Positions 16,369-25,962 of a DNA stretch of 64,000 bases are shown piece after piece. The translations under genes were made by a program, and so were the position numbers. The stretch comes from Ensifer adhaerens (GTDB lineage Bacteria > Pseudomonadota > Alphaproteobacteria > Rhizobiales > Rhizobiaceae). Each line of letters opens with the position of its first letter. Within the stretch, counting starts at the first letter, position 1. Below the pieces are notes generated by a model. It had not been told where the DNA came from. It searched no databases and was given only the letters and a program-made list of their open reading frames with translations. Location: contig OCMG01000003.1 in assembly GCA_900215285.1 (NCBI GenBank), positions 558,001 through 622,000 of the forward strand. The letters are read 5' to 3'.

Positions 16369-16581
16369 TCAGCTCCGTCTGTTTCCTACGGGCTTGACTG
16401 CGCTTGCGTCCGGTTCGGGGGGACGGTTGTGAATGGTCGCGTCCTCGGAACCATTGATCACGCGCGGCTTGGCATCGGCGACGCCATCGTTCTTGCCGCC
16501 CGCCTGCTTGGGGGCAAACTGACCCTCCGCATCGCGTTCGATTTCCTGCGCCTTGCCGGATTTCGGGCTGGGTTCGCGCAT
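16369..16581 (-). CDS. Small hydrophilic protein (70 aa)
   Basis: Polar, Lys/Asp/Pro-rich and probably disordered (MREPSPKSGKAQEIERDAEG at the start, PDASAVKPVGNRRS at the end). I start at 16581 because GGAAGGAAG lies right before this ATG; an in-frame ATG at 16614 would add 11 residues. No recognised domain. It lies with other stress genes, but I found no GGAAC-N17-GTT site directly upstream. Could be a DNA- or protein-protecting hydrophilin-like protein; that is only a guess from composition. Confidence 0.55.
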   Translation of the reverse strand: MREPSPKSGKAQEIERDAEGQFAPKQAGGKNDGVADAKPRVINGSEDATIHNRPPEPDASAVKPVGNRRS

Positions 16582-16646
16582 TGGACTTCCTTCCCTATGT
16601 TCACTTTGGGGCACCCCACATCTCGGGTAGAGGGCGCAAAATCTGT

Positions 16647-16910
16647 CTAGCCGCGCTCGATGAACTTGTTGAACCGGCTCTTCTCACCGCTGGCGGTTTC
16701 TTCCTGGAACAGGAAGGCCAAGTTCGACTCCTCGAAAATCCGGAAAAAGTCCTCCCATTCGACTTCGGTCAGATCCTCGTCCTTCTCACGAAAGTCGATG
16801 CGCAGAATGCCGCTCTTGCCATTGCCGGCGACCGTGGAAGGACGTCCCTTGCGGGCTTCAATCCACGTGCGGATCTTGTCGTGGTCCGTCGTTTGCTGTG
16901 CTTTTGCCAT
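16647..16910 (-). CDS. Small conserved protein (87 aa), often mislabelled as a branching enzyme
   Basis: Sequence pattern HDKIRTWIEARKGRPSTVAG, LRIDFREKDEDLTEVEWEDFFRIFEESNLAFLFQE, SRFNKFIERG belongs to a small family common in rhizobia. From memory, database entries for it carry the name 1,4-alpha-glucan branching enzyme, which cannot be right for an 87-residue protein without any glycosidase domain. Real function is unknown. The ATG at 16910 has a GGAGGATCA ribosome site. It is divergent from the DUF892 gene and lies within the stress island. Confidence 0.75.
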   Translation of the reverse strand: MAKAQQTTDHDKIRTWIEARKGRPSTVAGNGKSGILRIDFREKDEDLTEVEWEDFFRIFEESNLAFLFQEETASGEKSRFNKFIERG

Positions 16911-17128
16911 CGTGATCCTCCTTTTTCAGATTTTGCGACGCCGAGGGGCGCCAAGAGGTCGCAACTCCGCTGTTCCGACCAGATCGAGAAGACTTTGGCT
17001 TTCATGGGGACCTCTGCGGCGTATGACCTCGTCTGGCGTTCAAACTCCCCAGATTTGGCAAGGTTCCGCAGACCCATGTCCGGCCGATCCAGGGACATCC
17101 GCCTGAATGTGGAGCCCGCGCCGGCATG

Positions 17129-17153
17129 GGAACAAATGCGAAAGCCACAGGTT
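17129..17153 (+). promoter_or_regulatory. EcfG-type promoter for the DUF892 gene
   Basis: GGAAC (17129-17133), 17 bp, GTT (17151-17153), with the ATG at 17205. It is the last of the eight sites seen in the 5-17 kb region. Confidence 0.7.
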
Positions 17154-17204
17154 CGACGGTGGCGCGGAACATCACTCACGGAAACTCATCAAGGAGCCCC
17201 TTCA

Positions 17205-17705
17205 ATGGCTGACAAGACCCTCAACGACCTGTTCTACGAAACGCTTCGCGACATCTATTATGCCGAGCGGAAAATCCTGAAATCGCTTCCGAAAATGGCG
17301 CGCAACGCCCAGAGCGAAAAGCTCAAGAACGCCTTTCTGAAGCACCGCGACGAGACCGAAGGCCAGGTTGAACGCCTGCAGCAGGTCTTCGAAATCATCG
17401 GCAAGAGCGCCCGCGCCAAGACCTGCCCGGCTATCGACGGCATCGTCGAAGAAGCCGAGGAGATCATGGAGGACTTCAAGGGCATGCCGGCCCTCGACGC
17501 CGGCTTGCTGGCTGCGGCCCAGGCGGTCGAACACTATGAGATCAGCCGCTATGGCACGCTGGCCACGTGGGCCCGCGAATTGGGCATGAAAGACGCAGTG
17601 ACGCTTCTTGAGCAGACCCTTGCCGAGGAATCAAAGACCGACGAGGCGTTGAGCAAGATTGCCGAAACGGCCGTCAACCAGGCTGCGCAGAAAAAGGCTG
17701 CCTGA
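17205..17705 (+). CDS. Ferritin-like DUF892 (YciE/YciF) family protein
   Basis: 166 aa, starting MADKTLNDLFYETLRDIYYAERKILK and containing FLKHRDETEGQVERLQQVFE and AAQAVEHYEISRYGTLATWARELG, the two pairs of helices with Glu and His residues that make a di-iron, ferritin-like fold. Members such as E. coli YciE/YciF are induced by osmotic stress and stationary phase; the exact activity is not settled. The start is set by AAGGAG 9 bases before ATG 17205; the frame is open far upstream but crosses the promoter region. A strong terminator follows 41 bp after the stop. Confidence 0.92.
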   Translation: MADKTLNDLFYETLRDIYYAERKILKSLPKMARNAQSEKLKNAFLKHRDETEGQVERLQQVFEIIGKSARAKTCPAIDGIVEEAEEIMEDFKGMPALDAGLLAAAQAVEHYEISRYGTLATWARELGMKDAVTLLEQTLAEESKTDEALSKIAETAVNQAAQKKAA

Positions 17706-17746
17706 TCCGGCAACATAGAACGGTTGACAGGCGTCAACAGGTCAGG

Positions 17747-17780
17747 AACCCGGCGGAGCGATCCGCCGGGTTTGTTGTTT
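17747..17780 (+). terminator. Intrinsic terminator after the DUF892 gene
   Basis: AACCCGGCGGA (17747-17757), a GCGA tetraloop (GNRA type), and TCCGCCGGGTT (17762-17772) make a perfect 11-bp stem followed by TTGTTGTTT. It closes the stress island and insulates the next operon. Confidence 0.88.
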
Positions 17781-17879
17781 CGGACCTGCCCGCGCGACAC
17801 CATTCAGACGTGCAAAGCCAGCCACCCGCTAACCCTTGTCAGGAGTCGGTCATCCAATCTTCATAAGCGTGACAAATCG

Positions 17880-17897
17880 CTGTCAATGGATTGTCAC
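17880..17897 (+). promoter_or_regulatory. Pho box (PhoB site) before the phosphonate monoester hydrolase operon
   Basis: CTGTCAATGGATTGTCAC holds two 7-bp half sites, CTGTCAA and TTGTCAC, separated by 4 bp, as in the PhoB consensus (CTGTCAT-N4-CTGTCAT). It ends 55 bp before the ATG at 17953 and a weak -10-like TTCATAT follows about 10 bp later. Supports induction by phosphate starvation. Confidence 0.65.
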
Positions 17898-17952
17898 CCA
17901 GTCTGCTTCATATGGCCTGCGAAACGCGGGCCTTCCTGACAAAGAGCAGACC

Positions 17953-19509
17953 ATGAACCACCCCAATGTCCTCCTCATCGTCGTCGACCAGTGGCGCGGC
18001 GATATCCTGCCGGCCCTGGGCACGGCACATCTGAAGACGCCCAATATCGATCGGCTCTGCCGCGAGGGCGTGACATTCCGCAATCATGTCACGACGACTG
18101 TTCCGTGCGGTCCGGCCCGGGCCAGCCTGCTGACGGGACTGTACCAGATGAACCACCGGGCGGTGCAGAACACCATTCCGCTGGATTCACGGCACACCAA
18201 TCTGGCGCATGCGCTACGGTCGGTCGGGTACGATGCGGCAATGATCGGTTACGCGACTTCTGTTCCGGATCCGCGCCGCACCTCTCCCAATGATCCGCGT
18301 TTTGCCCTTCTCGGCGACATGATGGACGGCTTCCGGCCCGTCGGCGCTTTCGAGCCGGAGAAGGAGGGCTATTTCGGCTGGCTTGCGCATCACGGCTACA
18401 AGGTTCCGGAAAATCGCGACGATGTATGGCTCCCCGAAGGCGAGGACGCCGTTCCCGGTGCGACCGACCGTCCCGCCCGCGTGCCTGCCGAGCTCTCGGA
18501 CACCGCCTATTTTACAGACGCGGCGCTGCGCTATCTCAAAGGGGTCGGCAAGAGGCCGTTCTTTCTGCATCTCGGCTACTGGCGGCCGCATCCGCCCTTC
18601 GTCGCTTCCGCGCCTTATCATGCCATGTACCGGCCCGAGGACATGACGGGGCCGGTGCGCGCCGCAACGCCGGAAATCGAGGCGCAACAGCATCCCTTGC
18701 TCGACTTCTATCTGCGCAAGACCGCCAACTCGGGATTTTTCCAAGGCGCTGAAGGCTTTGCCGCAGAACTGAGCGAAGACGAAATCAGGCAGATGCGCGC
18801 GACCTATTTCGGCATGATGACCGAAATAGACGACTGCCTCGGAAAAGTGTTCGCCGAACTCGACGAGACCGGCAAGTGGGATGAAACGCTGATCATCTTC
18901 ACGTCCGATCACGGCGAGCAGCTGGGCGACCACCACTTGCTCGGCAAGGTCGGCTATTTCGACGAAAGTTTCCGCGTGCCTCTCATCGTGAAGGATCCGA
19001 GACGCAAAGACACCGCCGGACGCATCGAAGACGCGTTTACAGAAAGTATCGACGTCATGCCGACGATTCTCGACTGGCTCGGCGGGGAAATTTCCAGGGC
19101 CTGCGATGGCCGGTCACTTCTCCCGTTGATCGGCGGCACCAAGCCTGCCGACTGGCGCACCGAACTGCACTACGAGTTCGATTTCCGCGATGTCTATTAT
19201 TCCGAGCCCGAGAAGGAACTCGGGGTTGGCATGGACGAAGCGAGCCTTTGCGTCATTCAGGATGAGTCGTACAAATATGTCCACTTCGCGACCCTGCCGC
19301 CGCTCCTCTTCGATCTGAAGGCAGATCCCCATCAGTTCACCAATCTGGCCGAGGATCCGGCCTTTGCCGGCGTCGTCAAGGATTATGCGCAGAAGGCCTT
19401 GTCCTGGCGTCTGATCCACGCCGACCGGACGCTCACCGCTTATCGCAGCACGCCCCGCGGTCTCGAAAACCGCGCCTCCCAATCTTCCTCCCAAACGTCG
19501 AAGGACTGA
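17953..19509 (+). CDS. Phosphonate monoester hydrolase / phosphodiesterase (alkaline phosphatase superfamily)
   Basis: 518 aa, close to the full length of the Rhizobium leguminosarum PMH (514 aa) and matching it, as I remember that sequence, over nearly every stretch (for example LTGLYQMNHRAVQNT, SDHGEQLGDHHLLGKVGY, DWLGGEISRACDGRSLLP). These enzymes hydrolyse phosphonate monoesters and phosphodiesters, with weaker sulfatase activity. The nucleophile is a formylglycine made from Cys52 in TVPCGPARASLL (CxPxR motif), and metal ligands are in VVDQWRGD and SDHGEQ. A maturase must modify Cys52; none is in the window. There is no signal peptide, so the substrate must be imported. Start at MNHPNVL is 55 bp past the Pho box. 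First gene of a six-gene operon. Confidence 0.9.
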   Translation: MNHPNVLLIVVDQWRGDILPALGTAHLKTPNIDRLCREGVTFRNHVTTTVPCGPARASLLTGLYQMNHRAVQNTIPLDSRHTNLAHALRSVGYDAAMIGYATSVPDPRRTSPNDPRFALLGDMMDGFRPVGAFEPEKEGYFGWLAHHGYKVPENRDDVWLPEGEDAVPGATDRPARVPAELSDTAYFTDAALRYLKGVGKRPFFLHLGYWRPHPPFVASAPYHAMYRPEDMTGPVRAATPEIEAQQHPLLDFYLRKTANSGFFQGAEGFAAELSEDEIRQMRATYFGMMTEIDDCLGKVFAELDETGKWDETLIIFTSDHGEQLGDHHLLGKVGYFDESFRVPLIVKDPRRKDTAGRIEDAFTESIDVMPTILDWLGGEISRACDGRSLLPLIGGTKPADWRTELHYEFDFRDVYYSEPEKELGVGMDEASLCVIQDESYKYVHFATLPPLLFDLKADPHQFTNLAEDPAFAGVVKDYAQKALSWRLIHADRTLTAYRSTPRGLENRASQSSSQTSKD

Positions 19510-19512
19510 TTC

Positions 19513-21135
19513 ATGTTCACAACGTCAAGACGCGGCTTCATCCTGCTCACCGGCAGCGCACTCGCCATGCCGCATCTGGCTTTCTCGCAGTCTGCTGCTC
19601 GGCCGGAAATCACGATTGCTGTCCAAAAGCTCGCAACCTCTAACACGCTCGATCCGTTGACCGAGCAGTCGAATGTCGGCATGCGTGTCATGAATTCCTA
19701 TATGGAATGCCTGATCGAGACCAATCTTCTCGGCAAGCTGGAGCCCAAGCCGGCGCTGGCGACAAGCTGGAAGCGCATCGACGACAAGACCGTCGAGCTG
19801 GAATTGCGCAAGGGCGTGAAATTCCACAACGGCGATGAAATGACCGCCGAGGATGTCGTCTTCACCTTTAGCGCCGCACGGATGATGGGCGACACCACAC
19901 CCGCCGGCTGGGACAAGACCATGATGGTCGACCAGAAGAACGTCGTTCAGCGCAGCAAGGAGTTGCCGCCGCAAGTGCCTGCCGTTTCGCGTCGTCTCTG
20001 GCCCGCGCTGGTCAAGGTCGAAGCCACCGGCACGCATACCGTGCGTTTCGTCAATGCCACGCCCGATGTGACGATGGAAGGCCGCATCATGGCGCTTGGC
20101 TCCCAGATCATCAGCCGGCGCGCCTTTGACGAGGCCCCGAGCTGGCTCGATTTCGCCCGCAAGCCGATCGGAACCGGTCCCTACAAGATTGCAAAATTCA
20201 CGCCCGACACCGAACTTGTCCTCGTCAGCCACGATGACTATTGGGGTGGTTTGCCGCCGCTGAAGCAGATCCGCTTCGTGCAGGTTCCGGAGGCCGCCCA
20301 GCGCGTCAATGGCGTTCGCGCCGGTCAGTACGACATGGCCTGCGACCTGACCCCTGATCAGTTTGCCTCGGTAACCAGCGACCCCAAGCTCGAAGTCGTC
20401 GGCGGCATCATCAACAATATCCGTGTCACCTGCTTCGACATCTTCAATCCCACCCTGAAGGACGTGCGCGTACGTCAGGCCATGCTGCATTCCATCGACC
20501 GACAGATGATCGTCGATCAACTCTGGATGGGCAAGACCATCGTTCCCAAGGGGGACCAGTTCGAATGGTATGGCGACATGTATCTGGGTGACTGGAGCGC
20601 GCCCGAATACGACCCGAACAAGGCCAGGCAATTGCTCAAGGACGCCGGCTACAAGGGCGATCCCATTCCGTACCGCCTGCTCAACGACTACTACACGCTG
20701 CAGGTCAACAATGCGCAGGTGATGGTCGAGATGTGGAAGCAGGTCGGCCTCAATGTCGAGATCGAGATGAAGGAAAACTGGTCCCAGATCTGGGATCCGG
20801 CGGGCAAGCGTGGCGTCCACGACTGGTCGAGCGGCGGCAGTTTCCCGGATCCCGTGGCGACCCAGCCGAACCAGTGGGGTCCGCAGGGTCAGCAGGTTCA
20901 GACCGGCGAATACAAGAATGACGAAGTGACGACGCTTTGCGGCGTGCTCCAGACATCGACCGATCGCGCGGCGCGAAAGAAGGCCTTCCAGCGGATGCTC
21001 CAGATTCTCGAACGCGAAGATCCCGCCTACGGCGTGATCAACCAGAACGCCACGTTCACCGCCAAGGCGAAGTCCGCAAAATGGAAGGTGTCGCCGTCCT
21101 TCGCCATGGACTTCCGTCCAGGCAATTGGGGGTAG
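19513..21135 (+). CDS. ABC transporter substrate-binding protein, peptide/nickel (family 5) type
   Basis: Periplasmic binding protein of 540 aa. The leader MFTTSRRGFILLTGSALAMP has a twin-arginine look (SRRGF), suggesting Tat export. SBP family 5 features: LEPKPALATSWKRIDDKTVELELRKGVKFHNGDEMTAEDVVFTF, GTGPYKI, DVRVRQAMLHSIDRQMIVDQLW. It starts 3 bp after the hydrolase stop. Family 5 proteins bind peptides, nickel, opines and sugar phosphodiesters such as agrocinopine; because it is locked between a phosphodiesterase and its transporter, the ligand is probably the ester that the hydrolase cleaves. Confidence 0.9.
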   Translation: MFTTSRRGFILLTGSALAMPHLAFSQSAARPEITIAVQKLATSNTLDPLTEQSNVGMRVMNSYMECLIETNLLGKLEPKPALATSWKRIDDKTVELELRKGVKFHNGDEMTAEDVVFTFSAARMMGDTTPAGWDKTMMVDQKNVVQRSKELPPQVPAVSRRLWPALVKVEATGTHTVRFVNATPDVTMEGRIMALGSQIISRRAFDEAPSWLDFARKPIGTGPYKIAKFTPDTELVLVSHDDYWGGLPPLKQIRFVQVPEAAQRVNGVRAGQYDMACDLTPDQFASVTSDPKLEVVGGIINNIRVTCFDIFNPTLKDVRVRQAMLHSIDRQMIVDQLWMGKTIVPKGDQFEWYGDMYLGDWSAPEYDPNKARQLLKDAGYKGDPIPYRLLNDYYTLQVNNAQVMVEMWKQVGLNVEIEMKENWSQIWDPAGKRGVHDWSSGGSFPDPVATQPNQWGPQGQQVQTGEYKNDEVTTLCGVLQTSTDRAARKKAFQRMLQILEREDPAYGVINQNATFTAKAKSAKWKVSPSFAMDFRPGNWG

Positions 21136-21137
21136 TG

Positions 21138-22161
<1,024 letters not shown>

Positions 22162-22175
<14 letters not shown>

Positions 22176-23145
22176 GTTGCGCGGTATCGGACGAGACTAT
22201 GCCGGTCGCAGCCGATTGTTCGGCAGGCATGCGCCCGTCAGCGCCGTTCTCGACGTTTCTCTGGAGCTGGAGCGGGGTCGGATCCTGGGTCTGGTGGGCG
22301 AGAGCGGCTGCGGCAAGTCGACGACGGGTCGTATCGCGCTTGGCCTCGACAAGCCGACGAGAGGGGAAGTCGTTTTCGAAGGAAGGCCGATGCCGCCGGC
22401 GGGCTCGCCATCCTGGAAGGCCTCGCGCCGACAGATGCAGTACATTTTCCAGGACCCGCTCGGTGCCCTCGACAAACGGATGAGGATCATCGACCAGATT
22501 GCCGAGCCGCTCCATATCCATGGCATAGGCGATCCGGACAGCCGCAGGGAGACGGCCGCGCAATTGCTGCGTGACGTTGGTCTTCAGCCTCACATGGGCG
22601 ACGTGTATCCGCTGCAATTGTCGGGCGGTCAGCGCCAGCGCGTCGTGATTGCGCGTGCGCTGGCCATGAAGCCGGAGCTTCTCGTTTGCGACGAGCCCGT
22701 CTCCGCGCTCGATGTTTCCATCCAGGCGCAGGTCATCGGTATCCTGACCAACCTGCAGAAAAGGCTTGGTCTGGCGATGATCTTCATCAGCCATGACCTG
22801 AAGCTTGTCGGTACGATCTCGGATGAGGTCGCCGTCATGTATCTCGGGCAGATCGTCGAGCGAGGCAGCCCCCAGGAGGTCTTCTCGGTGCCCGCCCACC
22901 CCTATACGCGCGTGCTGCTCGCCTCCATCCCGCAGCCGTTGCGCAGCAGTGCGCGGCCCGTGCTGCAGGGCGAGCCCCCGGACCCCTCGCAAAGGCCGGC
23001 CGGTTGCGCCTTCCATCCCCGCTGTCCGGTTGCGGTCGAGACCTGCCGCAGCAAGGCTCCGGTTCTGCAGGCCGTCCACGGGACGCATCAGGCGGCGTGC
23101 CATCTGGCGAGCGTCAGTTCCAATTTTGCAAGGCAGATGGCGTGA
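22162..23145 (+). CDS. ABC transporter ATP-binding protein, DppF/OppF-like
   Basis: 327 aa second ATPase of the same importer, overlapping the previous gene by 14 bp. Walker A GESGCGKST, signature LSGGQRQRVVIARALA, Walker B LLVCDEPVSALD, and the C-terminal RPAGCAFHPRCPVAVETC motif. It pairs with the DppD-like ATPase to drive the two permeases. Its stop shares a base with the next start codon (TGATG). Confidence 0.92.
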
Positions 23146-24068
23146 TGCTGTTCTTTTTTCTCCGTCGCCTCGCGCGGGCATTCCTGACGATCCTGATCGT
23201 CGTCGCTTGTGCCTTTGTCGCGCTCAGAACGACAAGCGACCCGTCCGTCGTCATCCTTGGGCCGGATGCGCCGCCGGAGGCCGTGGCGGCGTTTCGTGCC
23301 GCTTGGGGGCTCGACAAGCCGTTGATCCAGCAGTTTGCCTATTATCTCTGGGGCGTCGTGCACGGCAATTTCGGCATATCGATGCTCGACGGCCAGAAGG
23401 TCCTGCCCATGGTGCTATCGCGCGTTTCGGTCACGCTGGAAATCATGGCGCCTGCGCTTCTACTCGGCGTACTGGCCGGCGTTTCATCGGGTATCTATGC
23501 TGCCCTGAACCGGGGCAAGACGCTGGATCAGCTGGTCATGCTGGCTGCGGTTTCCGGTTTTGCCGTGCCAGGCTTCGTTCTCGGTCTCGTGCTGGTTCTG
23601 ATCTTTGCGGTCCAGCTGCATTGGCTTCCCGCCGGCGGCAATCGCGAATGGACCGGTGCCATTCTTCCGGTCATTACGCTTGCGACGGGGTGGGCGGCCA
23701 TTCTTGCCCGCTTCACCCGCTCGGCGATGATCGAAGTTCTCGATCAACCTTACATTCTGACCGGGTCGGCGAAAGGCCTTCTGTGGCGCGCCGTGGTGAT
23801 GCGGCATGCTCTGCCTAACGCGGCCATTCCTGTGGTGACGATGATCGGTTTCATGGTCGGCGGCCTTCTGGCCGGTGCCGTCGTCACGGAAAGCGTCTTC
23901 AGCTGGCCGGGTCTCGGGCAACTCATCGTGACCGCAGTCACGTCTCGTGACGTTTCGGTGGTCCAATGCGTCCTGGTTCTGGTCGCGACGACGATGGTGA
24001 TCTCAAACATGACGGTCGACCTGCTCTATGGCTGGCTCGACCCGCGTATCAGAGGAGCGTCCCGATGA
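23145..24068 (+). CDS. ABC transporter permease, DppB-like
   Basis: 307 aa, with N-terminal helix MLFFFLRRLARAFLTILIVV, the periplasmic loop of DppB proteins (LGLDKPLIQQFAYYLWGVVHGNFGISM-like), and ALPNAAIPVVTMIGF..GAVVTESVFSWPGLGQLIVTAV near the C-terminus, the region that contacts the ATPases and lines the pore. Start chosen by overlap with the ATPase stop; the longer frame back to 23004 runs within that gene. Fourth component of the hydrolase-linked importer. Confidence 0.92.
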   Translation: MLFFFLRRLARAFLTILIVVACAFVALRTTSDPSVVILGPDAPPEAVAAFRAAWGLDKPLIQQFAYYLWGVVHGNFGISMLDGQKVLPMVLSRVSVTLEIMAPALLLGVLAGVSSGIYAALNRGKTLDQLVMLAAVSGFAVPGFVLGLVLVLIFAVQLHWLPAGGNREWTGAILPVITLATGWAAILARFTRSAMIEVLDQPYILTGSAKGLLWRAVVMRHALPNAAIPVVTMIGFMVGGLLAGAVVTESVFSWPGLGQLIVTAVTSRDVSVVQCVLVLVATTMVISNMTVDLLYGWLDPRIRGASR

Positions 24069-24931
24069 CCTTGGACATTCAGGCGGCGGCCGTTGAAGAC
24101 ACGCGCGTCTGGCGATTGCCGAAGGTTTCGTTCATCGTCGGCTGCGCGATCGGTTGGGCGGTGCTGATGATCCTGATCGCCGTTTTCTCCGAGCAGATTC
24201 GCCCCTACACGATCACGGCCATGGATCTTGGCGCGCGCGCGAAGCCCCCGGTGTTCCTAGGCGGCGATCTCCACCATATTCTCGGCACGGATCAGCTTGG
24301 CCGCGACGTCTTCTCGCGCCTGATCGTTTCGATCCGCGTCAGCCTGACCATCGCCGTGTCCGCCACCATTCTGGGCGTCCTGTTCGGCGCCGCGATGGGG
24401 ATTGCAGCCGCCCATTTCGGCGGAATCATCGAGCAGATCGTTCTCATTCTCATCGACGTTCAGGCGGCTCTGCCCTTCATCATCCTGGCCCTGTCCGCGC
24501 TCGCCTTCTTCGGGAATTCCCAGATCCTGCTGATCTGCCTGCTGGCGCTCTATGGTTGGGAGCGGCACGCGCGGATCATCCGAGGGCTCGCGCTCGCCGC
24601 CAAGGAGCAGGGGTACATGCTGGCGGTCAAACAGCTCGGCGCGGGATCAGGCCGTCTTTACCTGCGACACCTTCTTCCCAACATCGCGGCCACGATGGTT
24701 GTGTCGGCAACGCTCGCCTTCCCGGAAGTCATTCTTGCGAGCAGCGGGCTGTCATTTCTCGGACTTGGCATCCAGCCACCCAACACCGACCTCGGCAACA
24801 TGGTCGGCTACGGACGCAGTTATCTGGAGACCGCGCCCTGGATTCCCTTGGCACCCTCGCTGGTCATCGTGCTGACCACCCTTTCGATCAGCACGATCGG
24901 GGACTGGCTGCGCGACAAGCTCGGCACCTGA
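24065..24931 (+). CDS. ABC transporter permease, DppC-like
   Basis: 288 aa. It carries the DppC pattern HHILGTDQLGRDVFSRLIVSIRVSLTIAV, RHLLPNIAATMVVSATLAFPEVILASSGLSFLGLGIQPP and GNMVGYGRSYLETAPW. The ATG overlaps the previous stop (ATGA). It is the last gene of the operon; the gap to the iron-uptake genes is 174 bp and contains a separate promoter region, so the operon ends here. Confidence 0.92.
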   Translation: MTLDIQAAAVEDTRVWRLPKVSFIVGCAIGWAVLMILIAVFSEQIRPYTITAMDLGARAKPPVFLGGDLHHILGTDQLGRDVFSRLIVSIRVSLTIAVSATILGVLFGAAMGIAAAHFGGIIEQIVLILIDVQAALPFIILALSALAFFGNSQILLICLLALYGWERHARIIRGLALAAKEQGYMLAVKQLGAGSGRLYLRHLLPNIAATMVVSATLAFPEVILASSGLSFLGLGIQPPNTDLGNMVGYGRSYLETAPWIPLAPSLVIVLTTLSISTIGDWLRDKLGT

Positions 24932-25049
24932 TCCCGCAGTTGGACAGCCATCAAGTGCCGAGCCGCGCATAACCGTCGCGGCTTGGGATGGGCGCGCTGT
25001 CCATTCGGCGTACGTAATATAATGCGGCCTGACAATTTTGCCACAAAGT

Positions 25050-25064
25050 TGACTTTTTTAGTCT
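25050..25064. promoter_or_regulatory. Possible iron-responsive operator upstream of efeU
   Basis: GACT-TTTTT-AGTC at 25051-25063 is an inverted repeat; with its flanks it reads TGA-N9-TCT, one base away from the rhizobial RirA operator TGA-N9-TCA. It lies 42 bp before the efeU start in an AT-rich stretch. Weak evidence by itself; the regulated genes are the reason to mention it. Confidence 0.3.
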
Positions 25065-25105
25065 TATTTGTTGCCGCATCCCATCCACAGCGGTATGACG
25101 CTGAC

Positions 25106-25948
25106 ATGCTTGCACCATTTCTCATCATGTTCCGCGAGGGCGTCGAAGCGGCGTTGATCGTCGGTATCATCGCCAGCTATCTCAAGCAGACCGGACGCGG
25201 CGTCTGGATGCCCGTCGTCTGGATCGGTATACTGCTGGCCATTGCGCTCTCGCTTTTCGTCGGTGCGGGCTTGCAGATCGTCAGCGCCGAGTTTCCGCAG
25301 AAAATGCAGGAGCTGTTCGAGGCGGTGATCGGCCTTGTCGCCGTCGTCGTGCTCACCTCGATGGTGTTCTGGATGCGCAAGGCCGCCCGCTCGATCAAGG
25401 CGGAGCTGCATCACTCCATCGATGAGGCGCTGGCATCCCATTCGGGCGGTTTCGGGCTGGCGGCGATGGCCTTTCTCGCCGTCGTGCGCGAGGGTTTGGA
25501 ATCGGTCTTCTTTCTTCTGGCGACCTTCCAGCAATCCGGCAGTGCGCTGGCCCCGCTCGGTGCCCTTCTTGGTGTTCTTCTCGCCGTTCTCGTGGGCTAT
25601 GGCATTTACAGGGGCGGCTTGAAGCTCAATCTTCGCCGCTTTTTCCGCTGGACCGGCGTCTTCATCCTGATCGTAGCCGCCGGCATTCTGGCCAATGCAG
25701 TCAAGGCCCTGCACGAGGCGGGCCTCTGGAACCACTTCCAGACCGTCGTCTTCGATTTCAGCGCCCGGCTTCCGCTCGATAGCCCGCTCGGCTCGGTTCT
25801 CGGCGGCATTCTCGGCTATATCGACGCGCCGACGATCAGCGAGATCACGGTGTATGTCGTCTTCCTCGCCGTCTCGCTGTTCCTGTTCCTGGCGCCGCAT
25901 GCCCCGGGAGAGGACGCCAAGGCCTCTCATTCTGCCCGCAAAACCTGA
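25106..25948 (+). CDS. efeU: Iron permease, FTR1/EfeU family
   Basis: 280 aa inner-membrane protein with two REGxE motifs that bind iron in the membrane: FREGVEAALIVG (Glu at residues 11 and 14) and VVREGLESVFFLLATF in the middle. About seven hydrophobic helices follow the FTR1 plan. Start is ATG 25106 (MLAPFLIMFREGVEA), because the first REGxE helix is always at the very N-terminus; the open frame to 24983 would place an unrelated tail in front. First gene of efeU-efeO-efeB plus a second EfeO-like gene, the ferrous/ferric uptake system used at low pH and low iron. Confidence 0.93.
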   Translation: MLAPFLIMFREGVEAALIVGIIASYLKQTGRGVWMPVVWIGILLAIALSLFVGAGLQIVSAEFPQKMQELFEAVIGLVAVVVLTSMVFWMRKAARSIKAELHHSIDEALASHSGGFGLAAMAFLAVVREGLESVFFLLATFQQSGSALAPLGALLGVLLAVLVGYGIYRGGLKLNLRRFFRWTGVFILIVAAGILANAVKALHEAGLWNHFQTVVFDFSARLPLDSPLGSVLGGILGYIDAPTISEITVYVVFLAVSLFLFLAPHAPGEDAKASHSARKT

Positions 25949-25962
25949 AAAGATCGAATGCG

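Noticed and set aside
17166..17170. A further GGAAC close to the DUF892 start
   Set aside because: No GTT lies 16-18 bp downstream; the site at 17129-17153 fits and is kept.
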